A DNA stretch of 36,599 nt from Phycisphaerae bacterium (GCA_029260215.1 JAJDDQ010000081.1:1-36599), one strand, 5' to 3'; positions 23,198 through 31,695 are shown, counted from the stretch's first letter. Notes: generated by a model not told the origin, from the letters alone. Numbers and translations: made by a program.

Positions 23198-24316
23198 TCA
23201 GCCCGAGGCACGCAGGCGGCTCATCATTTCCTGAGCACGTTGCTTTGTTTTGGAATCCACACCCGCGTGCCGAACACATTCGCGGAGCAGTTTGATCGCG
23301 GTCGGATTGCGGTCGATACGCTCGTGAACGCGCGCGGCGATCAACAACGCTTCGGGCGTTCGTGCGTCTGCCGGAAAGTGAATCGCCACGCGCATCGCGG
23401 ACCATCCGGCGCGCATGGCCTCCTCGTCGTTGGTTGCTTTGGCCAGTTGCGCTTCAGCCTTGATCAGAAGAAGCTCGGGGAGGACTTCGTCGGCCACGTT
23501 GGCCAACTCGGCGTTGACTGTGGAAACGACGTCGAAATCGGCGTCGCGTTCGAGCAGTTCCCGCAAAGCCGCCGTCTTCAGCCGGTACACCGAACGCGTC
23601 GCAATTTCGAGCGGAAACGGTGCGCGGGCGATCGTACGTGCGGCGGCCAGCGACTTGGCATCCCTCTCGCCCGAGCGCAGGGCGTATTCGAGCAATTCCA
23701 TGAGCAGGTGGCCGCTTTGCGAAGACGGCCCCCGCGCTTTCTCCAGAGATTTCAACGCGCGGGCGACCTCGCGCGAATCGGGCGGAACAGGAGTGGCTGG
23801 CAGCAACTGAGCAGCCAGCCTGACGCCGTGCTCCTCGTCGCGCAGCAGCGTCGAAAACTGCGTCGCCAGAATGTCGAATCGACCGGCTCGCTCGCACGAC
23901 CGAATCCAACGCGCCCGGGTCAGCCGAACCCAGAAATCAGTCGCGACGCGGATCGCTCGTTCGTAGTGTACGTTGGCCCGAACGAAATCACCTTCGAGCT
24001 GCCGATCCTCTGCCTCATTGAAATCCCGCAGAGAGCCGACGGTATCGACCCTGATGTGCTTGATATCGCCGATCGTGACGAACTTGTAATCTCCCGCCGG
24101 CGTGCGGTAGGCCAGGCTCGCACCTTCCATGTCCACGATGCGAATGCGCTCCACCCTGGTCGAGCCGTATTCAATTTCGTCCGCGACCGTACGAGGAGAC
24201 AAGCATGCGCCGAGTACCAATGCACATACACACGTCCGCCGGAATGCAATCCGTGTCTTGAAAAACCAGGCGACGCGACCCTTGGATTGTGTTGGCGACT
24301 TGCTGTTTCGACCCAT
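23198..24316 (-). CDS. Exported TPR-like protein of the Exb operon
   Basis: 372 aa from ATG 24316 (MGRNSKSPTQ); the frame extends upstream into the inverted repeat element but no better start is seen. A basic N-terminus and hydrophobic segment (CVCALVLGACLS) form a signal peptide. Residues about 45-95 include a beta-like segment (RTPAGDYKFVTIGDIKHIRV), then helical repeats, among them FVRANVHYERAIRVAT and AIKLLRECVRHAG, consistent with degenerate TPRs. It is 23 bases upstream of exbB and is probably a periplasmic scaffold for the same machine. Confidence 0.82.
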   Translation of the reverse strand: MGRNSKSPTQSKGRVAWFFKTRIAFRRTCVCALVLGACLSPRTVADEIEYGSTRVERIRIVDMEGASLAYRTPAGDYKFVTIGDIKHIRVDTVGSLRDFNEAEDRQLEGDFVRANVHYERAIRVATDFWVRLTRARWIRSCERAGRFDILATQFSTLLRDEEHGVRLAAQLLPATPVPPDSREVARALKSLEKARGPSSQSGHLLMELLEYALRSGERDAKSLAAARTIARAPFPLEIATRSVYRLKTAALRELLERDADFDVVSTVNAELANVADEVLPELLLIKAEAQLAKATNDEEAMRAGWSAMRVAIHFPADARTPEALLIAARVHERIDRNPTAIKLLRECVRHAGVDSKTKQRAQEMMSRLRASG

Positions 24317-24331
24317 CTCAATTGATGAGTC

Positions 24332-24414
24332 GGGTGGCACGGTCTGGCGTAGCCAGGCCGTGGGAGTGCTCAGCAGCCACGGCCTCCCGGCTGCGCCGGC
24401 AGACCGTGCCACCC
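24332..24414. repeat. 83-bp inverted-repeat element (REP/MITE-like)
   Basis: Ends are perfect 15-bp inverted repeats, GGGTGGCACGGTCTG (24332-24346) and CAGACCGTGCCACCC (24400-24414). The interior carries further complementary arms (CCGTGG and CCACGG) around GAGTGCTCAGCAG. It lies inside the operon, between the VWA stop and the next start, so the transcript would form a long hairpin there. The terminal GTGGCAC/GTGCCAC resembles the elements at 25598 and 30623. Confidence 0.85.
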
Positions 24415-24437
24415 ATCGAATGACGTGTATTGACGGG

Positions 24438-25418
24438 CTAGTCAAAAATCTCATCCTCGGTCACGAATCGGTATTGGCCGTTGTGCTCGCGTGCGATGCG
24501 TTCGAGGACAGCCCCGCCGTGCTGATTGACGTACGCAATGGTGAAAATACGCACAAGTCGCCCGCGGTTGAGCTTGTCGATCATGCTCATCAGGCTTTCG
24601 GCGTGTTCGTCGAACTCTCCATCGGAAAGAAAGTAAATCAAATCCGGTTCGACGGCAAACGCACGGCGCATCGCGGGCCTTGGGTCCGTGCCGCCCATCG
24701 GGGATATCTCGTCGAGAAAGCGGAACAGGTTGCGCTTCTGCGATCGGATCGCGCTGACCAGCTTCCGAGGCGGGTTTTCGAGCGGGGGGCCTGAGTTGTA
24801 AAAAATCACATGGAAACGCTGTGAACGACGCAAGCCGTTGACCGATTCCTTGATTTCCTTGACCAAGCCCTGAAACGTGTTGAGCATTGATCCGGAACGG
24901 TCCACCACGTAGACGATGTTGCGCGCCCCACGGGCACCCTCGCCCAGACCGAAAAAGTTGGGGCCGCTGCCGCCGATGGGCATTGAAAATCCGCCGTCGA
25001 TCTGATCCGACCCGCCCGTACCGACGCCGAGAATGTTCAGGTCATTCGGTTTTACCGTGCCGATGGAATCCAGCCGTTCAAACTTGTCCGGCTTGAATGT
25101 CATGCTCGACATTGGGTCCGGCAGTATCTGCTCCGCTTTTGGGGCGGTGCTTGGCTGGTTCATGGTGACTTTCGTCTCGACGGGCGACAGGAGATCCGCC
25201 GTCGGAATCGGCGCGTCGGAAACGGGTTTGGCCATTCCCGCCAGCCACGGTAGAAGGTACATCACCACGAAGAGCACCGCGTGGTAGAGAATCGAGAGAA
25301 TCCAGGCAGCCAGAATCGCCTTGCCAGCCATCCCGCCCCGGATCAGCGTGGGCTTCGCGGTAGGCTTCGCACCGGTTTGTGCGGCGATGTCTGGGATGGT
25401 TGGGGCCTGCTGCGTCAT
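24438..25418 (-). CDS. Membrane-anchored von Willebrand factor A domain protein
   Basis: 326 aa. One membrane helix at about 33-59 (ILAAWILSILYHAVLFVVMYL) is followed by a Pro/Thr-rich linker and a Gly-rich stretch. Then comes a VWA domain starting NIVYVVDRSGSM (168-178), the metal-binding DxSxS motif, with the later MGGTDPRPAM (conserved Thr) and LSDGEFD. The N-terminus is probably cytoplasmic and the VWA periplasmic. VWA domains bind protein partners through a metal ion. It is the first gene of the ExbB/ExbD operon and probably the regulatory or adaptor partner of the complex. Confidence 0.88.
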   Translation of the reverse strand: MTQQAPTIPDIAAQTGAKPTAKPTLIRGGMAGKAILAAWILSILYHAVLFVVMYLLPWLAGMAKPVSDAPIPTADLLSPVETKVTMNQPSTAPKAEQILPDPMSSMTFKPDKFERLDSIGTVKPNDLNILGVGTGGSDQIDGGFSMPIGGSGPNFFGLGEGARGARNIVYVVDRSGSMLNTFQGLVKEIKESVNGLRRSQRFHVIFYNSGPPLENPPRKLVSAIRSQKRNLFRFLDEISPMGGTDPRPAMRRAFAVEPDLIYFLSDGEFDEHAESLMSMIDKLNRGRLVRIFTIAYVNQHGGAVLERIAREHNGQYRFVTEDEIFD

Positions 25419-25725
25419 TCGGTCGATATTCTTTGGGTATGCACGGTCGCCGGAATAAGTCTAGGTCTCGTGATCGGCCCGGTCAATCCGATTCGTTACG
25501 CGAGCGGGATACGCGACGTTGCGGCGGGGGATGACCGCGTCTATTCTCGCGGGTCGTTTTTGGTCCACACGACAGCTTGAAGAATACAAGCTTTCTGGTG
25601 TGGCACCGGTTCTTAACCGGTGCAAGCGATGGTGTGCCGTCTGGTACCTGTATCCTGGCCGGTGAATGCACAGTTTACAAACCTGTGCCACACTTTTTCG
25701 ACAGCCACCTGAACAGGAGGAATCA
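25419..25725. other. Divergent intergenic region with a repeat element
   Basis: 307 bases between the divergent VWA gene and 25726-26829. It contains the dispersed repeat at 25598-25703 and otherwise nothing I recognise. Promoters for both genes must lie here, but no clear -35/-10 pairs were found. Confidence 0.5.
25598..25703. repeat. Dispersed GTGTGGCAC...GTGCCACAC element, copy A
   Basis: Terminal inverted repeats GTGTGGCAC (25598-25606) and GTGCCACAC (25685-25693), followed by TTTTTCGACA. An internal perfect hairpin, GCACCGGTT-CTT-AACCGGTGC (25603-25623), overlaps the left end. The same left and right sequences recur at 30623-30687 with a different, shorter interior. It sits in front of the gene at 25726. 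Confidence 0.8.
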
Positions 25726-26829
25726 ATGTCTTTGCGGGTTTTCGTTCTGATTTGCTTCAGTCTCCCCACGGTCGCGTCGGCGGCGATTACAAGGCCGACT
25801 GTCCAATTGAGCGGCGATGTTTACGCCGAATCCGTCTCCGACGAGCAAGCCCACCTCGAATCCATCGTCGCCCGCACGCAGCAGTTGATCGATGCTGCCG
25901 ACGACACGGAGAGCGCGCGCGAGCGAATCGAGTACCGTCTAGCCGCCGCGAATCTGATGCTGGCCCGTGAATGCGAAGCCGACGTGACGCGCCTTCTTTA
26001 CGGCATTGGCGATTCCGCCTGCTCGAAGCGCGTGCTGGATACGACACGCCGCGCATTGGAACAGGTGTTCGGTGCCCGGGCTGCCTGGGAGCGTTACCTC
26101 GAAGTCCCGGACTACGACGGTGAAGTCGCGTTCTCGTTCGACTTGAACATCGAGACGCTGGAAAGTTTTGCGGTGGCGATGCAGGCCTGTGTGGACCCGA
26201 GTGCGGACGAGTCAGCCGTTGAATCGTACGCCGCCGCCGCTCGGAAACTCTCGATGTATCTGGAGGATGAGCGTGCCGATGTCGCGTCGGCGTCGAGACT
26301 GTGGCAGGGTTGGGTCTTGGGCAAGATAGGCCGAACCGAGTGGGCGATTCGTATTCTCCCCCGTGCCAGCGATCCGCCGCATGCGAACGGTGTGCGTTAC
26401 GATTTTTTCGCCAAATTACTGCGTTGCAGATATCTCGCCAAGCGCGGTGCCCATGCAATCGCGTGGCGGTTTCTGCTGACCCTTGAAGAGCGCTCGCGAG
26501 ACTGGTTCGATTCCATGCGCAAAGGTGCGGAGGCGGGCCGAGGCGCTATGCTGATCAAGTTTGAAATCTGCGATGCGTGGAGCGCTGAAGCCGGTGACGC
26601 AACTCGCGCTTGGTGCGACGAAACGCTTCAGAACGCGATCGATCTTCACTTCCCCGACGACATGGAGCCGCGCGTCGCACGAATCGAGTCAGCCATCCCG
26701 TTGATCGTGCCGATTCCGGACACAGATCCGGAGCAAACCGCTCAAACCACCGAAGAGCCGACTCCGCCCGACGAAGTTGTTGCACCCGACGGCGGGGAAG
26801 ATTCGAAAAAACTGCCCGAGAACGAGTAA
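25726..26829 (+). CDS. Exported helical protein of unknown function
   Basis: 367 aa from ATG 25726, five bases after AGGAGG; a longer frame from 25666 would begin inside the repeat element. Signal peptide 1-20 (FVLICFSLPTVASAA). The mature part is helical and rich in Ala, Arg and Glu (for example RERIEYRLAAANLMLARECEADVTRLLY), reminiscent of TPR-like proteins but without clear repeats. The tail is acidic and proline-rich (EEPTPPDEVVAPDGG). It is divergent from the VWA/Exb operon and resembles its TPR partners in style, so it may be functionally related. Confidence 0.8.
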   Translation: MSLRVFVLICFSLPTVASAAITRPTVQLSGDVYAESVSDEQAHLESIVARTQQLIDAADDTESARERIEYRLAAANLMLARECEADVTRLLYGIGDSACSKRVLDTTRRALEQVFGARAAWERYLEVPDYDGEVAFSFDLNIETLESFAVAMQACVDPSADESAVESYAAAARKLSMYLEDERADVASASRLWQGWVLGKIGRTEWAIRILPRASDPPHANGVRYDFFAKLLRCRYLAKRGAHAIAWRFLLTLEERSRDWFDSMRKGAEAGRGAMLIKFEICDAWSAEAGDATRAWCDETLQNAIDLHFPDDMEPRVARIESAIPLIVPIPDTDPEQTAQTTEEPTPPDEVVAPDGGEDSKKLPENE

Positions 26830-26908
26830 CGCTTCATCCGGCATCGCCGACCGTTGACTCGTTCCGCCGTATCGTCACCCGAAAAAGTGCGGGTTTCGTT
26901 CGCCCCTT

Positions 26909-26934
26909 CAGAGCCGCGACCGTGAGGGAGCGGT
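26909..26934. repeat. Dispersed CAGAGCCGCGACCGTGAGGG repeat, copy 1
   Basis: This 26-base segment between genes shares CAGAG(C/A)CGCGACC(G/C)TGAG with 34874-34907 and 36362-36411. All three copies lie in intergenic DNA. Confidence 0.65.
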
Positions 26935-27017
26935 TGGCGCGTACCCGCACGATCGGGAGTTGCCCTATACCAGCGATTGATCGACGATGGCGCGCACCGG
27001 CGTCGCCGACGAATCGG

Positions 27018-28157
27018 TCACGATGTGGACGCGACGCGCGCTCGCCGCGCCAGTTCACTCAGAATTTTACAGCCAGCCTCAAGCCGCTCGTTGGGCACGG
27101 CATAGCTGATGCGGAAATGCGTGTCTCGGTCGGAGAAGGCGCTGCCGGGAACGACGAGGACGTTGTTCTTGATGGCTTCCTCGACAAACGCGGTGCCGCT
27201 CGGGTAGCCGTGCGGCGCTTCGCAATAAACGTAGAACCCGCCCGACGGCTTCGAAAACTGAAACGCACCTTCCAATGCGCCGACTGCCAGATCACGTTTG
27301 GCGCGGTAGTCCCCCACAAGGTGCGAAATGTCCGTATCCATCGCTGTGATGCACGCGATCTGGGCCGGTTGGGGGGCACACACAAACGTAAACTGCTGCA
27401 CCTTGGCCATCTCGCGTATGACCGCTTCAGGACCGGCAGCGTAACCCATCCGCCAGCCGGTAACCGCGTAGCTCTTGCCGTAACCCGCAAGCAGCAGCGT
27501 CCGCTCCGGGGCGAAGCGAATCGGCGTCGCCGGTGGCCCGTCGTAGCTCAACGATTCGTAAATCTCGTCGCTGATAATCAGCAGGTCGTGCTCGCGTGCC
27601 AGCTCCGAAATCCCCTCGATCTCGTCCGCACCATACACCATGCCGGTCGGGTTGGACGGCGAGTTGATCAGAATCGCCTTCGTCTTCGACGTGATCGCCT
27701 TGGCAAACGCGTCGCGATTCAGCTTGAAATCCGGATGCGTGTCCACCACCACAGGCCTTCCGCCAGCCAGGTTGATCAGGTGCTTGTACGAAACAAAGTA
27801 CGGGTCAGCCACGATGACCTCGTCGCCGGGGTTCAGAATCGCGTAAAGCGCGAGAATGAGTCCGCCGGACACACCGCAGGTGACGAACACATCCGGCGAC
27901 CAGTCGTGACGCTCGCTCAGATGTCGCTTGATCCGTTCGCGTAGCGCGGGCAGACCCTGCGTCACCGTGTAACCATTCTTGTCCCGCTCGATGGCATCGA
28001 TGGCAGCCCGTTTGATCGGATCGGGAACCTTGAAATCCGGCTGGCCCATCGAAAGATCGATGGGGTTTTTCATCGTGGCAGCCAGATCGAAAATCTTGCG
28101 AATACCCGAAGCGCCGATTCCGCGAATCTTGTCGGCGACGAAGTTTTCACCCGTCAT
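27018..28157 (-). CDS. PLP-dependent aminotransferase, class I/II (aspartate-aminotransferase-like)
   Basis: 379 aa, full length for fold-type I. PLP contacts: Asn169 in SPSNPTG, Asp197 and Tyr200 in SDEIYE, the Schiff-base Lys228 in AGYGKSYAVTGWRMGY and Arg236. The C-terminal Arg that binds the substrate carboxylate is in HFRISYA. The usual S-x-S-K before the lysine is G-Y-G-K here. Enzymes of this subgroup transfer amino groups between amino acids and 2-oxoacids; which pair cannot be told (aspartate, alanine or branched/aromatic substrates are all possible). No clear ribosome site precedes the ATG, and a terminator of the upstream operon lies 45 bases away. Confidence 0.9.
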   Translation of the reverse strand: MTGENFVADKIRGIGASGIRKIFDLAATMKNPIDLSMGQPDFKVPDPIKRAAIDAIERDKNGYTVTQGLPALRERIKRHLSERHDWSPDVFVTCGVSGGLILALYAILNPGDEVIVADPYFVSYKHLINLAGGRPVVVDTHPDFKLNRDAFAKAITSKTKAILINSPSNPTGMVYGADEIEGISELAREHDLLIISDEIYESLSYDGPPATPIRFAPERTLLLAGYGKSYAVTGWRMGYAAGPEAVIREMAKVQQFTFVCAPQPAQIACITAMDTDISHLVGDYRAKRDLAVGALEGAFQFSKPSGGFYVYCEAPHGYPSGTAFVEEAIKNNVLVVPGSAFSDRDTHFRISYAVPNERLEAGCKILSELARRARVASTS

Positions 28158-28201
28158 AATCGTCTATCGCTCCAGCCGTTGTACCGGCAGCGCAAGTGTC
28201 A

Positions 28202-28242
28202 CAAAAAAAAAAGACGCCGCAGCAACATGCGTCGCGGCGGCG
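28202..28242 (-). terminator. Rho-independent terminator after the small basic protein gene
   Basis: On the minus strand a GC-rich hairpin (CGCCGC at 28215-28220 pairing with GCGGCG at 28234-28239) is followed by ten T residues (A run at 28203-28212). It ends the ruvB-side/SPOR/small basic protein transcript about 50 bases past its last stop. Confidence 0.88.
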
Positions 28243-28295
28243 ATTCTGCCTATGGCGTGCGTACAGTGCGCGCGAGCGTGGCCCGCGCGAAACCG

Positions 28296-28520
28296 CTATT
28301 TCTTCTCTTCAGTGGCCTCTTCAGCCGCTTCGCCCTTGGGCTTTTTCACCTTGCCGCCGACGGAAACCTTGCGGTGACCGACCTTGGGCAAACCGAATGG
28401 CGAACCACCATCGGTCCAGCGTTCGTCTTCTTTAAGCTTGTCGATACGCTCGATACGCGACAGAACATTCCGATGGCGACTCAACGAGGACGCGCTCTTG
28501 AGCGACTTGTCTCGAGACAT
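28296..28520 (-). CDS. PVC-group small basic protein (TIGR04137-like)
   Basis: 74 aa from ATG 28520 (MSRDKSLKSASSLSRHRNVL). The sequence KSLKSxSSLxRHRNVLxRxERIxKLKEDERW plus the GLPKV motif matches, from memory, the small basic protein family found in Chlamydiae, Verrucomicrobia and Planctomycetes. The C-terminus is an extra Lys/Glu/Ala tail (KPKGEAAEEATEEKK). Function is unproven; an RNA- or ribosome-associated role has been suggested by its basic nature. It follows the SPOR-like gene by 14 bases and is followed by a strong terminator. Confidence 0.85.
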   Translation of the reverse strand: MSRDKSLKSASSLSRHRNVLSRIERIDKLKEDERWTDGGSPFGLPKVGHRKVSVGGKVKKPKGEAAEEATEEKK

Positions 28521-28534
28521 AACCCTAAAAACTC

Positions 28535-29383
28535 CTACCAACCGTTGCCGGTGATTTTCTTCTGGTATCCCTGCAAGCCATAACGTCCGCTGGACTTGAC
28601 GAACAGATCACCCAATTTCCGAATGCGATCGTGAAAACGGTCGCAAAGCCGCCTCTGAGCGGGATCCTCCCGGTTGAACCCAGTGACAGCCACCAGAACA
28701 TAGCGGTTTCCGCCCTTGGAATCAAGAATGACCGTTTCCACACCGTGGGTCTTCAGGAAAAGCTTGGCCTCCTCCGCGTCCGCCCGGTCCTCAGCCTTGA
28801 AGACTTGAACAACAATATAGGTGTGCCCGTCAACCCAGGGCGAAGCCGCGTCTACACGCACCGCCAGGGCGTCTTCCGGTCGAACGGGCGTTGATGCGAC
28901 GTTTTCAGCCCGTGATTCGCGTTTTTTCACCGGACTCGCCCCCACGCCGTCGTAAATGTCGATATTGGGCGCGGAACGCTTAGCCGCGTCAATTTCGTCG
29001 TGAGCTACCAAACCGACCGATTTCCTACCCTCCACGAAGCCGGATTTTTTCCCGGCTTTCACGCCCAGCGATTGGCCGGCGAGAAAGCCCGCTCCAACGA
29101 GCACAATCGCCAAAAACGCGGCGATGCCAGCCGTGACGCTGGTAAAAGACAGGACGACGCGTTCGCCTCGGAAGGCGATGAACGGCGGCGATGTCCCGCC
29201 CGACTGGGGATCTTGCGTATCGACCCCGCCTCCGGCGACCGACGACGCTTCCCGGCTGGCTGACGGCGCTGCGGAACGGGTTGGGCCCTTGGACGAACGC
29301 CACCACGACGGCAATTTGACTTCCGCCGAATCACGCGCGTGGATCAGCTCGATCAATGCCGGACTTTTTCTCGATTTGCCCAT
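28535..29383 (-). CDS. Single-pass membrane protein with SPOR-like C-terminal domain
   Basis: 282 aa from ATG 29383 (AAAGGTGGG upstream; a GTG at 29392 overlaps that site). A basic cytoplasmic N-terminus of about 80 residues leads to a membrane helix (SVTAGIAAFLAIVLVGAGFL). A variable periplasmic linker follows, then a C-terminal domain with YIVVQVFKAEDRADAEEAKLFL and GNRYVLVAVTGF. This beta-alpha pattern resembles SPOR domains, which bind denuded peptidoglycan glycans at division sites. The match is by pattern only. It is co-transcribed with the small basic protein gene. Confidence 0.75.
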   Translation of the reverse strand: MGKSRKSPALIELIHARDSAEVKLPSWWRSSKGPTRSAAPSASREASSVAGGGVDTQDPQSGGTSPPFIAFRGERVVLSFTSVTAGIAAFLAIVLVGAGFLAGQSLGVKAGKKSGFVEGRKSVGLVAHDEIDAAKRSAPNIDIYDGVGASPVKKRESRAENVASTPVRPEDALAVRVDAASPWVDGHTYIVVQVFKAEDRADAEEAKLFLKTHGVETVILDSKGGNRYVLVAVTGFNREDPAQRRLCDRFHDRIRKLGDLFVKSSGRYGLQGYQKKITGNGW

Positions 29384-29561
29384 CAATCCCACCTTTCCGC
29401 CACGGTCGCACAGAGCACGCCGATGATGGCGACCACGAGAATACCCCTTGCCTGTGAGTTTGCAAGAATCCAGTCGCTGTCGAAAACTGTAAATACCCCT
29501 AATCGCTTACGCGGCGAACGGGCAGTACGCGAAATGGTGCAGGGCAAGTGGTCCCAGTCGC

Positions 29562-30608
29562 TCAAAACAGCAGATGTTCGTCACCGTCCGAGTCAACACG
29601 TGTCGGCACGCTGTCAATTCCCATGTGCTCATACGCCGCCCGCGTTGCCTGCCGACCCTGCCGTGTCCGAATCACGAACCCGATCTGCAAGAGATAAGGC
29701 TCGACAACGTCTTCGAGCGTATCCCGCTCCTGTCCCATCGTCGCAGCCAGCGCTTCGATACCCGCAGGCCCGCCGTCGTAAATGTCGATCAGAGCTTTCA
29801 GAAACGCCCGGTCGAGATCGTCAAGCCCGTAAGTGTCCACCTGTTGAATAGCCAACCCGCGCTCGACGACATCCTCCGTCAGCACGCCGTCCGCCCGCAC
29901 CTGCGCATAATCGCGCACGCGCTTGAGAAGACGGTTGGCCACGCGCGGCGTACCGCGACTTCGGGCTGCGATCCGCGCCAGCGCATCGCCCCGCGCGGGC
30001 AGTTTCAACTTGCCCGCCGAACGCTCCAAAATGGCCGTCAACTCGTCCGTCGCATAGAACTCAAGGTGGTAATGATGGCCGAACCGGTCGCGCATCGCAG
30101 CCGACAGCAGCCCCGCGCGCGTGGTCGCCCCGATCAGCGTGAACGGCTTCAACGCGAAGTTGACCATCCGCCCGCTCAGCCCGCCTTCGATCGTAAAATC
30201 GACGCGGAAGTCCTCCATCGCCGGGTACAGAAACTCCTCGACGATCTTCGGAAGCCGGTGAACCTCGTCGATGAACAGGATGTCGCCGTGCTCCATCTGC
30301 GTCAGAATCGCGAGCAGGTCCGACTGCTTCGCCAGTGAAGGCCCCGACGTGACACGAAGATTGGTCACGCCCATTTCGTGGCCGACGACGTGTGCCAGCG
30401 TTGTCTTGCCCAGCCCCGGCGGTCCGTCCAGCAGAATGTGCTCCAGCGGCTCCTTGCGAACCTGAGCAGCTTGAAGCGCGATGCTCAACTTCTCGATCAC
30501 CTTGGTCTGCCCGACCATTTCAGCCAGCCGCCCCGGTCGAAGCGCCACGTGCAGAGCATCTTCCTGCGGGTCAGCCGAGTGCGCGGAGATAATTCGTTCA
30601 AGCGCCAT
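29562..30608 (-). CDS. ruvB: Holliday junction branch migration ATPase RuvB
   Basis: 348 aa from ATG 30608, the usual RuvB length; the frame runs further upstream through the repeat element but without family similarity. Walker A GPPGLGKTT at 62-70, Walker B LFIDEVHR at 111-118, GATTRAGLLSAAMRDRFG (sensor 1 and arginine finger region), and the C-terminal winged-helix part with GLDDLDRAFLKALI and GGPAGIEALAATMGQERDT. RuvB drives branch migration of Holliday junctions with RuvA. ruvA and ruvC are not in the window. No good ribosome site is seen, and a repeat element lies directly upstream. Confidence 0.96.
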   Translation of the reverse strand: MALERIISAHSADPQEDALHVALRPGRLAEMVGQTKVIEKLSIALQAAQVRKEPLEHILLDGPPGLGKTTLAHVVGHEMGVTNLRVTSGPSLAKQSDLLAILTQMEHGDILFIDEVHRLPKIVEEFLYPAMEDFRVDFTIEGGLSGRMVNFALKPFTLIGATTRAGLLSAAMRDRFGHHYHLEFYATDELTAILERSAGKLKLPARGDALARIAARSRGTPRVANRLLKRVRDYAQVRADGVLTEDVVERGLAIQQVDTYGLDDLDRAFLKALIDIYDGGPAGIEALAATMGQERDTLEDVVEPYLLQIGFVIRTRQGRQATRAAYEHMGIDSVPTRVDSDGDEHLLF

Positions 30609-30622
30609 GCAACGGGCTTTCT

Positions 30623-30687
30623 GTGTGGTACCGGTTTCTTGACCGGCGAAAAAACGGGCTGAAATCCCGTGCCACGCTTTTTCGACA
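30623..30687. repeat. Dispersed GTGTGGYAC...GTGCCAC element, copy B
   Basis: Left end GTGTGGTACCGGTTTCTTGACCGG-like hairpin (CCGGT/ACCGG), internal hairpin ACGGG/CCCGT, and right end GTGCCACGC (30669-30677) followed by TTTTTCGACA. Left and right ends match copy A at 25598-25703. It begins 15 bases upstream of the ruvB start. Confidence 0.8.
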
Positions 30688-30888
30688 TCCTGCCGGGGAC
30701 GGAGAATCGCATTCCCAATCACGTCCCGAGCGTTACGGACCGCGTAACAAATCCCATTCTCAGCGCCCCCGACCCGATCGGCAAGAGACGCTTTGCTGAT
30801 TGAGCCGATCCTGGCCGTCATTCTCTACGCTGGACGGTCGCGGCCCAATGCGTGACGAAACGACCGTGAACGCTCAAGATGCTTCGCA

Positions 30889-31695
30889 ATGAGCGACTCG
30901 ACCCGAATCATCCCCGTTCAGGCTGGTGCAAATGCGCCCCGCACAGACGACACCGTCGTTGTCGAGCAGCCGCTGCAAATCCGCGTCGGCCCCGAACCCT
31001 TCGTCGTCACCATGCGCACCCCAGGCCACGATGAAGAACTCGCCGTAGGGCTTGTCTTTTCCGAAGGCGTCGTAACCGACCCCGACGACATCGTCTCAGC
31101 CAAGCACTGCCTCGCCACCGACGACGGACAGCGGGGCAACGTTGTCTGCGTCGAGCTTGAGGCTGGCCTCTCACTCGACACGACGCGCGACCGCCGCAAC
31201 TTGATTTCCTCTTCCAGTTGCGGCCTGTGCGGAAAAGTCGCCATCGACCAGTTGTTCGGCGATATTGAACCGCTCCCCGACGGCTGGTTTGTGGCGGAAT
31301 CCCTGCTTCAGCCCAGCGTAGAACGTTTCACCGAGAATCAGGAATTGTTTCACCAAACCGGGGGTTTGCACGCGGCGGCAGCTTTCTCCGACGCCGGCGA
31401 ACTCATCTGCCTGCGCGAGGACATCGGGCGACACAACGCCGTCGACAAGGTTATCGGATGGGCGATTCTCCAGGCGCGTTGGCCTCTCGACCGAAATTTT
31501 CTCATCGTTTCCGGGCGGGTCAGTTTCGAAATCGTGCAAAAAGCGCTCCGCGCGCGTATCCCGCTTATCGCAGCCATTTCAGCCGCCAGCTCGCTCGCGG
31601 TCGAAACCGCGACTGCTGGCAATCAGTCGCTCATCGGCTTCCTGCGGAAGGGCAGGATGACCCTCTATTGCGGCCACCGCCGGTTGCGGGGATAA
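30889..31695 (+). CDS. fdhD: Formate dehydrogenase accessory sulfurtransferase FdhD
   Basis: 268 aa with FdhD signatures: TPGHDEELAVGLVFSEG (45-60), the Cys pair of SSSSCGLCGK (Cys111, Cys114), HQTGGLHAAA, and REDIGRHNAVDKVIGWA. FdhD carries sulfur from the desulfurase IscS to the molybdenum cofactor so that formate dehydrogenase becomes active. No formate dehydrogenase or other molybdoenzyme gene is in the window, so its client lies elsewhere. The ribosome site is weak. Confidence 0.95.
   Translation: MSDSTRIIPVQAGANAPRTDDTVVVEQPLQIRVGPEPFVVTMRTPGHDEELAVGLVFSEGVVTDPDDIVSAKHCLATDDGQRGNVVCVELEAGLSLDTTRDRRNLISSSSCGLCGKVAIDQLFGDIEPLPDGWFVAESLLQPSVERFTENQELFHQTGGLHAAAAFSDAGELICLREDIGRHNAVDKVIGWAILQARWPLDRNFLIVSGRVSFEIVQKALRARIPLIAAISAASSLAVETATAGNQSLIGFLRKGRMTLYCGHRRLRG

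Noticed and set aside
26610-27944. 444-codon plus-strand open frame
   Set aside because: It overlaps the end of the exported protein gene and is antisense to the PLP aminotransferase; very Arg-rich shadow frame.
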